DNA of 64,000 bases from Apoderus coryli. Its lineage: Eukaryota; Arthropoda; Insecta; Coleoptera; Attelabidae. Positions 54,230-64,000 of this stretch are shown in pieces; the first letter of the stretch is position 1; the number at the start of each line of letters is the position of its first letter. Under the pieces are notes generated by a model. It was not told the origin of the DNA and searched no databases. It was given only the letters and a program-made list of their open reading frames with translations. Both the position numbers and the translations under genes were made by a program. The stretch lies in the NCBI GenBank assembly GCA_911728435.2, contig OU452199.1, positions 44,037,004 to 44,101,003 of the forward strand. The letters are read 5' to 3'.

Positions 54230-54570
54230 GGATTATCTTTCTAATAAACTCACAATATTCGAATCATTTGATTGAAACTGGTTACGGTTCTTGATTTGCG
54301 GCTTATTCAAACCTGTTTCACTGAATTTGTTTAGCATTTTTATAAACCAATTGACACGGGCTATTGTTTGACCTTTGAACAAGTTGTGTGGAATCCATCT
54401 GGAACGTATTTTTGCACAATGAAATGCCAAGAGAATGTTTTATCTTACGTAGGTCACATGTTCATCTTGTTCTACCATTTTTGTCGATTATCATCGCTCA
54501 CTGATGGACGACCATTGTGAAATTCTGGAAATGAATTGTACCCTGCCTTCTCTGATGGCGATTCATTACT
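54230..54570 (-). pseudogene. Mariner transposase, DNA-binding half, decayed
   Basis: The minus strand gives FHNGRPSVSDDNRQK, a frame-shifted EQDEHVTY and LGIS, and then CAKIRSRWIPHNLFKGQTIA with RVNWFIKMLNKF. These match the second helix-turn-helix and the linker of SETMAR-type mariners (xxRWIPHNLxxxQKxxRVxW). The catalytic part is absent. Confidence 0.5.
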
Positions 54571-54889
54571 AAAACTTAAACTATCAACAAACTCCAGAAT
54601 TCAGTTCTAAGCTATGACACTTTCGTATTAACAAATGTGAAAATTTACGTCAAAAACACTATCTAGTGATCGTTTATATGAATATGACCGTCGTACGATT
54701 ATTTAAACCTGTGTTGATGTTTTTTTAACAACATGGAGCTGTCTATGCATTGCGATGTGAATTTTGTAAATTAGCAATTCTGTCTCTTATAAAACTAGAT
54801 TCATCGGAAAATGAAAATAACGAAAAAAAAAAGTTTGGGCCTTCAAATCTGCCTGGTTGATTTTGATAATTATTTTTACTGCATTGTGT

Positions 54890-56410
54890 GAAAAACTCAC
54901 AATTTATAATCTTTTGACTTTTTTTGGAAAATTCTGTAAAAAAACTCGGAATTTTTCAATTCTGACTTTTTTATAGAATTTTGTAAAAAAAAACTCGGAA
55001 TTTTTTACTTCTGACTTTTTTACAGAATTCTGTAAAACAACTCAGTATTATTAATATTCTGACTTTTATTTGCAGATTTCTGTAAAAATTCTGGGATTTT
55101 TCAATTCTGACTTTTTTTGCAGAATTGTGTAAAAAACCGGAACTTTTTAATTCTGACTCTTTTTAGAGAATTGTGGAAAAAACTCAGAATTATTAATCTT
55201 CTGACTTTTTTTGCAGAATTCTGGAAAAAACACGGAATTTTTCAAATCTGACTTTTTTATAGAATTTTGTAAAAAAACGCGGAAATTTTTATTCTGATTT
55301 TTTTACAGAATTCTGAAAAACAGCTCAGTATTATTAATATTCTGACTTTTATTTGCAGATTTCTGTAAAAATTCTAGGATTTTTCAATTCTGAATTTTTT
55401 TGCAGAATTGTGTAAATAACGGAAATTTCAATTCTGACTTTTTTCACACAATAGTGTAAAAACCTCATAGTTATTACTCTTCTGACTATTTTTCCTGAAT
55501 TGTGTAAAAAAACTCAGAATTACTGACTTTTTTTGGAGAATTCTGTAAAAAACCCGGAATTTTTCAATTCTGACTGTTATAGAATTTTATAAAAAAAACT
55601 CGGAATTATTAATATTCTGACTTTTATTTGCAGATTTCTGTAAAAATTCTGGGATTTTTCAATTCTGATTTTTTTTTGCTGAATTCTGGAAAAAACCCGG
55701 AATTTTTCAATTCTCACTTTTGTATAGAATTTTGTAAAAAAAACTCGGAATTTTTTAATTCTGACTTTTTTACAGAATTCTGTAAAACAACTCAGTATTA
55801 TTAATATTCTGACTTTTATTTACAGATTTCTGTAAAAATTCTGGGATTTTTCAATTCTGACTTTTTTTGCAGATTTGTGTAAAAAATCGGAATTTTTCAA
55901 TTCTGACTCTTTTCACAGAATAGTGTAAAAACCTCAGAGTTATTACTCTTCTGACTCTTTTTACAGAATTGTGTAAAAAAAACTCAGAATTATTAATCTT
56001 CTGACTTTTTTTGAAGAATTCTGGAAAAACCCCGGAATTTTTCAATTCTGACTTTTTTATAGAATTTTGTAAAAAAAACTCGGATTTTTTTAATTCTGAC
56101 TTTTTTACAGAATTCTGTAAAACAACTCAGTATTATTAATATTCTGACTTTTATTTGCAGATTTCTGTAAAAATTCTGGAATTTTTCTTTTTTTTTGCAG
56201 AATTGTGTAAAAAACCTGAATTTTTCAATTCTGACTCTTTTTACAGAATTGTAAAAAAAACTCAGAATTATTAATCTTCTGAATTTTTTTGCAGAATTCT
56301 GAATTTTTTAGCAGAATTTTGGAATTTTCCAATTCTGACTTTTTTGCAGAATTGTGTAAAAACACCTCAAAATTATTACTCTTCTGACCTTTTTTAAAAT
56401 TCTGTAAAAA
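54890..56410. repeat. Tandem repeat array A (EcoRI-type monomer, degenerate)
   Basis: Monomers of about 45-50 bp follow the pattern TTCTGACTTTTTT, CAGAATTCTGTAAAAA, CTCGGAATTTTT. Copies vary in length and sequence, and some lack the GAATTC core. The core ACAGAATTCTGT is itself palindromic. Reading frames rich in SKKVR or KKSQ are products of the repeat. The array lies in DPR intron 4, about 1.35 kb before the last exon. Confidence 0.8.
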
Positions 56411-57322
56411 ACACAAAAACAATAGTAGTTTGATTTGTCTGAATATAAAGAAGACTTATTACCTGTCTATCAAGTGAGACCAATTATTATTGATTTATTG
56501 CCTTACCAAACCCACATACCTAATGATAAACCGTATGTTGATACAGGCATTATAATAATCCTGTAAAATTACACAACCCATATCGGTTACATTATTTACA
56601 AATTTATCTGTCAATTTCCACAATTTATTGTTCAGCGGCTTGTTGTCATATAAATAATAATAATTTTCCTCGGTATAACGCCGAACTATAAATTTTATTT
56701 ACGCACATAAATATTTTATGTTGTTGTTTATTTATAAATATGATTTCGAAGCTGACTAAAGCTAATCATATTACGCTAGAGTTTTTCGCATATTCCTCCA
56801 TGATAATTTATTTATTTTATTTTTATGTTGTCAACAGATCCAGTGCAAAATCGTTATGAAATTGACAGAAATTATTTTTTTGATTTGTGGCAATATGAAC
56901 TTTGCAGGTCATTTATTATTGCTGTCTAGTCTGCTTAGCAAAGTGAACTTTTTCGCAACATATATGCATGAACATATTTATGTGCTATTTCCCTAACATA
57001 AACGTCATTTACAACAAGGTCTATATCCACAGATTCAGAATAGATTTTCGAATAAACAACATGGCTTTTTGAATGGAATGGATAGTAATTATTTTAGTCA
57101 TTTAAAATTATTGTCTATGATAATTTTATTTCGAAATAATACATATAACGCCATCTACAATATCCAGGGTTGTCTGTAATTCTAATAGCTGTAGCTGGTA
57201 TCGAGCCTGTACAAAAATGAGTTTGATTTCCATATACCTACGCTGATTAGCTATTGTGTACATTATTAATCTTTGCCTAAATCTGTAATTTGATCACACA
57301 CGGTCAACTGGTTATTAATTGT
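56411..57322. other. Intron 4 between array A and the last exon; minor LINE scrap
   Basis: Mostly AT-rich. Near 57025-57080 the plus strand reads IYPQIQNRFSNKQHGF, a LINE reverse-transcriptase block (usually RQHGFxxG). Nothing else is recognised. Confidence 0.4.
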
Positions 57323-57605
57323 TTAGATAACTTTAGGTGTATAAGAAACCGAAAAACATGTTTTAATATTTAAATGCAACTTGTTGCGGACACACCACTC
57401 CAAGTCCACCTGAAGCAGAGAACAATCATCAGCATTGTCAATCACAGAAAATATCTTGAAGCCAACAGCATACAAAACTGAGTTTCTATGATTAGAAATG
57501 TCATCAATAAAACATAACAACAACAATGGTTCCAGAACCGATCCCTGGGGCACACCAAAAGCCGCCACAATTTTCACAAACCTGAACCGTTGATGCATGT
57601 TGTTC
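57323..57605 (-). pseudogene. LINE reverse-transcriptase relic
   Basis: The minus strand gives FGVPQGSVLEPLLLLCFIDD, SNHRNSVLYAVGFKIFSVID and WCVRNKLHLNI. The catalytic block, normally YADDFK, reads YAVGFK, so both catalytic Asp residues are lost. It sits about 150 bp before the last DPR exon. Confidence 0.6.
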
Positions 57606-57756
57606 TTGCGATTGAAATTTTAACGGTTATAGTTTCTTAAATCAGCAATGTCTTCGTTTAGGTCTATCAATAGACAGAGAGATAATATTGACTATTTCTT
57701 CAAAAGATATAATAATTTCTCTAAAAATATTCTCAGTCTCTCCATTTGTGTTTCAG

Positions 57757-57884
57757 AGGAGAAGCCTGCTGCCATGCAACATGCCAACACGTCTTCCAAC
57801 AAACAATCATCATGTTCCACATACTGTTTGTTCAGTTTGTTTGCTCTAATCGTGATAGTAACACAAACACTATTAGATTCGTGA
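57757..57884 (+). CDS. DPR-family protein, exon 5 (C-terminus)
   Basis: The acceptor TTGTGTTTCAG ends at 57756. With the G from exon 4 the frame gives residues 272-313: EEKPAAMQHANTSSNKQSSC, then the hydrophobic tail LFSLFALIVIVTQTLL and DS before TGA. The KPAAMQHA motif after the second Ig domain is typical of DPR genes and confirms the link to exon 4. The tail has almost nothing after its hydrophobic run, so a GPI-anchor signal is as likely as a transmembrane helix. Confidence 0.88.
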
Positions 57885-58261
57885 TGTACGTATTTGTAAA
57901 TAAATTTAAATAATTAACAAACAACAATATGCCTACATACAGAACTTAATAACAAATATACTTAGGTAATAAATTATAATAAATTACAATTATGTATTTA
58001 TTAAAGTGAAAATTTGTAAGATTTGTATACTACCAAAATAACTATTATAATTTAGTATTAAAAATGTGACCTATGATGGCTCAAATCTGGACGGGTTCCA
58101 TCCCCTCGGTCAATTGAAGGTTTACGGAATAATAGCGAGGCGCCCGACTTCTTGTTATTTCTTGAATATATTATTTGAAAGGTCCATTAAGCTAGCCCCC
58201 GCGGTCGGATTTTTTTTCGCCAGAATATTTCAATTAATTCATATTTCATCCATTCATAACA
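57885..58261 (+). other. 3' UTR and flank of the DPR gene
   Basis: AATAAA occurs about 15 bases after the stop, and AATAAATTATAATAAATTA near 57968 is a more plausible poly(A) region. A GC-richer patch at 58070-58220 has an open frame of 72 codons with no recognised motif. The tandem array begins immediately after. Confidence 0.4.
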
Positions 58262-61200
58262 TCTCAGAATTATTACTATTATGACTTTTTTGGCAGAATT
58301 CTGTAAAAAACATTTAAATTTTTCAACATTCTGACTTTTTTTACAGAATTCTGTAAAAACTCGGACTTTTTTATCATTCTGACTCTTTTTGCAAAATTAT
58401 GTAAAAAACATTTAAATTTTTAAACATTCTGACTTTTTTACAGAATTCTGTAAAAACTCGGACTTTTTTATCATTCTGACTCTTTTTGCAAAATTATGTA
58501 AAAAACATTTAAATTTTTAATCATTCTGACTTTTTTTAAAGAATTCTGTAAAAACTCGGACTTTTTTATCATTCTGACTCTTTTTGCAAAATTATGTAAA
58601 AAACATTTAAATTTTTAAACATTCTGACTTTTTTTACAGAATTCTGTAAAAACTCGGACTTTTTTATCATTCTGACTCTTTTTGCAAAATTATGTAAAAA
58701 ACATTTAAATTTTTAAACATTCTGACTTTTTTACAGAATTCTGTAAAAACTCCGACTTTTTTATCATTCTGACTCTTTTTTACAGAATTCTGTAAAAACT
58801 CGGACTTTTTTATCATTCTGACTCTTTTTGCAAAATTATGTAAAAAACCTTTAAATTTTTATACATTCTGACTTTTTTTACAGAATTCTGTAAAAACTCG
58901 GACTTTTTTATCATTCTGACTCTTTTTGCAAAATTCTGTAAAAAACATTGAAATTTTTAAACATTCTGACTTTTTTTACAGAATTCTGTAAAAAGTCGGA
59001 CTTTTTTATCATTCTGACTCTTTTTGCAAAATTATGTAAAAAACATTTAAATTTTTAAACATTCTGACTTTTTTTACAGAATTCTGTAAAAACTCAGACT
59101 TTTTTATCATTCTGACTCTTTTTGCAAAATTCTGTAAAAAACATTGAAATTTTTAAACATTCTGACTTTTTTTACAGAATTCTGTAAAAACTCGGACTTT
59201 TTTATCATTCTGACTCTTTTTGCAAAATTATGTAAAAAACATTAAAATTTTTAAACATTCTGACTTTTTTTACAGAATTCTGTAAAAACTCGGACTTTTT
59301 TATCATTCTGACTCTTTTTGCAAAATTATGTAAAAAAAATTTAAATTTTTAAACATTCTGACTTTTTTTACAGAATTCTGTAAAAACTCGGACTTTTTTA
59401 TCATTCTGACTCTTTTTGCAAAATTCTGTAAAAAACATTGAAATTTTTAAACATTCTGACTTTTTTTACAGAATTCTGTAAAAACTCGGACTTTTTTATC
59501 ATTCTGACTCTTTTTGCAAAATTATGTAAAAAACTTTTAAATTTTTCAACATTCTGACTTTTTTTACAGAATTCTGTAAAAACTCAGACTTTTTTATCAT
59601 TCTGACTCTTTTTGCAAAATTCTGTAAAAAACATTGAAATTTTTAAACATTCTGACTTTTTTTACAGAATTCTGTAAAAACTCGGACTTTTTTATCATTC
59701 TGACTCTTTTTGCAAAATTCTGTAAAAAACATTGAAATTTTTAAACATTCTGACTTTTTTTACAGAATTCTGTAAAAACTCGGACTTTTTTATCATTCTG
59801 ACTCTTTTTGCAAAATTCTGTAAAAAACATTGAAATTTTTAAACATTCTGACTTTTTTTACAGAATTCTGTAAAAACTCGGACTTTTTTATCATTCTGAC
59901 TCTTTTTGCAAAATTCTGTAAAAAACATTTAAATTTTTAAACATTCTGACTTTTTTTACAGAATTCTGTAAAAACTCGGACTTTTTTATCATTCTGACTC
60001 TTTTTGCAAAATTATGTAAAAAACATTAAATTTTTTAAACATTCTGACTTTTTTTACAGAATTCTGTAAAAACTCGGACTTTTTTATCATTCTGACTCTT
60101 TTTGCAAAATTATGTAAAAAAAATTTAAATTTTTAAACATTCTGACTTTTTTTACAGAATTCTGTAAAAACTCGGACTTTTTTATCATTCTGACTCTTTT
60201 TGCAAAATTCTGTAAAAAACATTGAAATTTTTAAACATTCTGACTTTTTTTACAGAATTCTGTAAAAACTCGGACTTTTTTATCATTCTGACTCTTTTTG
60301 CAAAATTATGTAAAAAACTTTTAAATTTTTCAACATTCTGACTTTTTTTACAGAATTCTGTAAAAACTCAGACTTTTTTATCATTCTGACTCTTTTTGCA
60401 AAATTCTGTAAAAAACATTGAAATTTTTAAACATTCTGACTTTTTTTACAGAATTCTGTAAAAACTCGGACTTTTTTATCATTCTGACTCTTTTTGCAAA
60501 ATTATGTAAAAAACATTAAAATTTTTAAGCATTCTGACTTTTTTTACAGAATTCTGTAAAAACTCGGACTTTTTTATCATTCTGACTCTTTTTGCAAAAT
60601 TATGTAAAAAAAAATTTAAATTTTTAAACATTCTGACTTTTTTTACAGAATTCTGTAAAAACTCGGACTTTTTTATCATTCTGACTCTTTTTGCAAAATT
60701 CTGTAAAAAACATTGAAATTTTTAAACATTCTGACTTTTTTTACAGAATTCTGTAAAAACTCGGACTTTTTTATCATTCTGACTCTTTTTGCAAAATTAT
60801 GTAAAAAACTTTTAAATTTTTCAACATTCTGCCTTTTTTACAGAATTCTGAAAATAACGGAAATTTCACAGAATAGTGTAAAAACCTCAGAGTTATTACC
60901 TACTCCTCTGACTCTTTTTACTGCATTGTGTAAAAAAAATCACAATTAATAATGTTCTGCCTTTTTTTGGAGAATTCTGTAAAAAACCGGAATTTTTCAA
61001 GTCTGACTTTTTACAGAATTTTGTAAAAAAACTCGGAATTTTTCAATTCTGACTGTTTTACAGAATTCTGTAGGACAACTTAGTATTATTAATATTCTGA
61101 CTTTTATTTGCAATATCTGTAAAAATTCTAGGATTTTTCAATTCTGACTTATTTTGCAGAATAGTGTAAAAATCTCAGAGTAATTACTCTTCTGACTCTT

Positions 61201-61575
61201 TTTACAGAATTGTCTAAAAAAACTATTGTCTAAAAAAACTTTTTTTGCAGAATTCTGGAAAAAACCTTGAAATTTTCAATTCTGACTTTTTTATAGAATT
61301 TGATGAAAAAACTTCTGACTTTTTTAGCAGAATTCTGTAAAACAACTCAGTATTTATTACTATTTTGACTTTTTTTTGCAGAATTCTGGAATTTTTCAAT
61401 CCTGACTTTTTTGCAGAATTGTGTAAAATGAGCTCAAAATTATTACTCTTCTGACTTTTTTTAAAATTCTGTAAAAAACGGGAATTTTTCAATTCTGACT
61501 TTTTTTACAGATTGTACAAAAAAAACTTGGGATTATTACTATTCTGACTTTTTTCCAGAATTCTGTAAAATTGTC
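58262..61575. repeat. Tandem repeat array B (about 98-bp dimeric higher-order unit)
   Basis: Between about 58262 and 60838 a two-part unit repeats roughly 26 times. Half A is ATTCTGACTTTTTTTACAGA, ATTCTGTAAAAACTCGGAC; half B is ATTCTGACTCTTTTTGCAAA, ATTATGTAAAAAACATT. Copies are highly alike, so the array has been homogenised recently. From about 60840 to 61575 it grades into the degenerate single-monomer form seen in array A. Frames at 60479-60679, 60713-60949 and 61223-61492 are repeat artefacts. Confidence 0.9.
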
Positions 61576-61585
61576 TTTTAAGTTA

Positions 61586-61762
61586 TACAGGGTGTTGGCA
61601 ATTAATAACCAAATTGATCGTCATTTAAATGAGTGTAACTTGATTTTCTCATATGTAACATAATTTAATTTTAAAACGGTAAATTTACAATAGACCGAGG
61701 GGCTCCGATACTCCCAAATATCGACTATGAGAAGGTGTCTTCATCTAATATGCGACACACTG
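61586..61762. mobile_element. Short TIR element (MITE), 177 bp
   Basis: Begins TATACAGGGTGTTGGC and ends GCGACACACTGTATAT, imperfect inverted ends of about 16 bp. Non-coding. It adjoins the end of tandem array B. Confidence 0.45.
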
Positions 61763-62491
61763 TATATTATTATAATAATAGAAATAAATATTTCAACAAT
61801 TCTCTTCTCCATTTATATGTGAACAATAATTCTCTTGAAGTATATCTAGGCATGTAAGTGTTCCATTCCAGTATAAATTTATTTCATAAATATAAATTCA
61901 TTCGAGGGTATAATTCATTTCGTACTCAGTGGGTGAACGGAGATACATGAGGAGTGCCATGCACGTGGTTTGTTCTACCCTACTATTCCTGCCTGTACGA
62001 GTATATGATTATTTGAACGTAGGGGTGAAGTAATGTGAATTAATGACCTAGGCATTTGTGGTTTATTGTTTTTTTTTTGTTCGTTGTATGTTCTTTCTTT
62101 TTACGTTTTGAAAACAGCAACTGTTTCATTGTTATTATTTCTTTGAATACTATTAATTATTCATGTGATTGCAGTTTTTCTTGTTTTTTTTTTGAATTAT
62201 TAGGTGATCGATTTGTAGAATAGCTTCACGTATTTCTTCATATTATTGTTGGGCGACCTCGAAATTTACTCTATCATAACTTGCTTCTTTTGACAACAAA
62301 TACTGAAAAATGTGTAAGGAAAACAGAGAGGTACTTATGGATTTGAAGGAGGGGATACTTCTGGATATTCTATTGTACAGGGTGTGCCGAAATTAACTTA
62401 AAATAATTTAAAGGGACATTCTACAAGCGAAAATAAGATTTTTTTTCATATTTTCAATATTACCTCAAAGACCAAAAATTTCACGCCAAAC
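61763..62491. other. Intergenic sequence without recognised gene
   Basis: AT-rich. One TACAGGGTGTGCCGAAATTA end near 62378 lacks an obvious partner. Confidence 0.35.
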
Positions 62492-63305
62492 TAAGCAGCC
62501 AGTGTGTAGGCAGTCATAAAGTACGTATTTTAAAATTATTGCTATTTGTACAGGGTGGCTCATCTCATCAGGGTGAACGAAACTTAGGTTTTTTTTTAAA
62601 TGGAAAGCCCTATTTATTATTCCACAATTTCATTGGTTTAGACTTGACATTATTCATACTAAAATTTCAGAAAATTATACGAAGTGGTTCAAAAGTTACC
62701 ACTAGTATTATATGCAAAACATGGCGAATTCCAAAGCTTCTGTACTGGAACTGAAATAATTTAAACTCTGCTTCTTACGGGAATAGCTTTTTGATAGTTA
62801 TCACCTTTTAGAAAAAGATAATTGTTAGTATATAGTGCAAAACCTTTATACAGGGTGAGTCCAAACTCAAATTTGCGTTTTACTCGAATTTTATAAATGA
62901 GACACCCTGTATATAATATCACAAACTGAAAGGAAAATTGATAAGCTTTTATTCTTATATAGCCGTTATTATACCTTAAGCTATTAGTTCTTAAGATATT
63001 TTCATTTAAACAAAAAAATATTTGAAAATGTACTTGTAACAAAGACAAAACTGGAAAAAAATTTAAACTATCACAATAAATGCTGAAAGTGTTCCCCGAG
63101 AATGTCCATACAGCTCTAAATTCGATTTTCAAACGATCTACTTACATTCCTCAGCATGTCGACGTTAACACTACGAAATGCTTCGCTGGTTCTGGTTCTC
63201 TTGGTATTCTGGTTTTCATAAGTAAGTTTGGTTCACCCTGATGAGATGAACCACCCTGTACAAATAACAATAATTTTAGACTGCCTCCACACTGGCTGCT
63301 AATTA
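62492..63305. mobile_element. TIR element of about 0.8 kb with 80-bp inverted ends
   Basis: Left (62492-62585) and right (about 63222-63305) ends are inverted copies sharing GCAGCCAGTGTG, TACAGGGTGG and CATCTCATCAGGGTGAAC; the left end has a 16-bp extra segment. A minus-strand frame at 62761-63132 (123 codons) has no recognised motif and may be chance. A smaller TIR unit is nested inside at 62831-62913. Confidence 0.6.
62831..62913. mobile_element. Very short nested TIR unit, 83 bp
   Basis: Begins TACAGGGTGAGTCC and ends GAGACACCCTGTA. It lies inside the element at 62492-63305. It could be a tiny deletion derivative of the TACAGGGTG family. Confidence 0.4.
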
Positions 63306-63450
63306 GGGGTGGGTTAGGCTGGGGGCCATAACAAATTTTGTCCCAACTTTTTTTTTGTGCACTTTTTTTACTTTTTCTAAGAAAAATAATAAATTTGAGA
63401 GTTTTAAAGATAAATGACTTTGAAAATTTATATGCAACGTCTCCAATATT

Positions 63451-64000
63451 ACGAGGCATGTTTTTTAAGTAAGTCCGTTTTTGAATTAAAAAAAGACATA
63501 ACGTGGCACCAGTTTTTGAATACCCTCCTCATAAAATTCTGCCGCCTGACTTGTTAACCACTGTATCACAAATGCAGAAACTCCACTAGCAATACTCCTT
63601 TTCTGTCCCAAAAAACTGTGCACATGATTTTCCGGGCTGAAATTGTTTGCTTAAACTTCACTCTTTTGGGTGATGATGAATGTCGCCATTCCATGGATTG
63701 TTGTTTCGATTCTGGAGTGACGTAGGCCACCCATGTTTCGTCACCAGTAACAATTTGGTCTAAAAAATCTTCACCTTCATTGTGGTACCGCTCAAGGAAA
63801 GTCAATGCACTGTCTAAACGTTGGGTTTTGTGATAACGAAGTCAAAACATTTGTGATACAGTGGTTAACAAGTCAGGCGGCAGAATTTTATGAGGAGGGT
63901 ATTCAAAAACTGGTGCCACGTTATGACAGGTGCCTCAATATTCACGGAAATTATGTAGAAAAGTAGATTAAGGTACAGGCTTTCATGTAAAAATAAAATT
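63451..64000 (-). mobile_element. Second copy of the inverted-3'-end mariner derivative (cut by window edge)
   Basis: Begins ACGAGGCATGTTTTTTAAGT. It contains a piece of transposase on the minus strand (63566-63805, with QIVTGDETWVAYVTPESK), then from about 63830 the inverted copy of its own 3' end. The junction TTTTGTGATAACGAAGTC is the same as in the copy at 14005. Two extra deletions in the left part are private to this copy. The right end lies beyond the window, about 50 bp away by comparison. Confidence 0.75.

Larger units (their letters stand above)
2526..57884 (+). other. Span of a DPR-family Ig-domain gene (5 coding exons)
   Basis: The coding parts join without a frame break: 94 + 221 + 211 + 288 + 128 nt = 942 nt, or 313 residues plus a stop, the usual length for DPR proteins. 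Intron phases are 1, 0, 1 and 1, and all sites are GT-AG. DPR proteins are neuronal cell-surface Ig proteins that bind DIP partners in synaptic target choice; that role comes from the family, not from this sequence. All recognisable transposons between the exons are intronic. The particular DPR paralogue cannot be assigned from motifs alone. Confidence 0.85.

Noticed and set aside
57648..57884. An independent 78-codon gene at 57648
   Set aside because: Only the part after the acceptor at 57756 has DPR character; the first half is intron sequence.
60479..61492. Several open frames rich in KKSE, NSVKKVR or KKSQ (60479-60679, 60713-60949, 61223-61492, and 55851-56422 in array A)
   Set aside because: They are translations of the tandem repeat; each follows the monomer period and has no independent coding character.
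58262..61575. CRISPR-like array, because of regular repeats
   Set aside because: There are no unique spacers: the whole period is repeated, and the host is eukaryotic.

Overview
The window is AT-rich eukaryotic DNA with spliceosomal introns and arthropod-type transposons. I read it as an insect genome; a beetle would fit, but nothing here fixes the order. Almost everything hangs on one host gene, a member of the DPR (defective proboscis extension response) family of two-Ig-domain neuronal surface proteins, which genome annotations often call zig-8-like. Five exons on the + strand (2526-2619, 20578-20798, 28062-28272, 51097-51384, 57757-57884) join in frame at GT-AG sites with phases 1-0-1-1 and give about 313 residues: signal peptide, Ig1, Ig2 and a hydrophobic C-terminus. 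The introns are about 18.0, 7.3, 22.8 and 6.4 kb.

The introns are packed with mobile DNA, mostly broken and often nested. Intron 1 holds a 1.4-kb foldback element with arms of about 600 bp, an RTE-like LINE split by a younger RNase H-bearing LINE with a 10-bp target duplication, a TIR element carrying a LINE fragment, a Jockey/CR1-like LINE, a rearranged mariner and further LINE relics. Intron 2 holds a 137-bp LINE remnant just after its donor, DNA-transposon derivatives, a Copia tail joined to a LINE, and a LINE split by another LINE. Intron 3 holds an endonuclease-only LINE ORF, a PIF/Harbinger derivative with a MADF ORF, a decayed copy of an unclassified arthropod repeat protein, an intact Ty3/gypsy element with apparently identical 284-bp LTRs and a 4-bp target duplication, head-to-head LINE fragments, a broken Crypton tyrosine recombinase, and a 1.1-kb palindromic TIR element. 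Intron 4 holds LINE and mariner relics and a satellite-like array.

The last DPR exon lies between two tandem-repeat arrays (54890-56410 and 58262-61575) built from the same EcoRI-containing monomer. Downstream are CACCCTGTA-ended short TIR elements and a second copy of the rearranged mariner, cut by the window edge.

The points I think most deserve attention are the mariner derivative with an inverted duplicate of its own 3' end, present twice with the same breakpoint; the very long intronic hairpin; the related tRNA-like modules at 3.9 and 11.0 kb; the Crypton; the satellite arrays flanking the terminal exon; and the unclassified protein at 34.1-35.7 kb. No cellular tRNA, rRNA, CRISPR or operon-type feature was seen.
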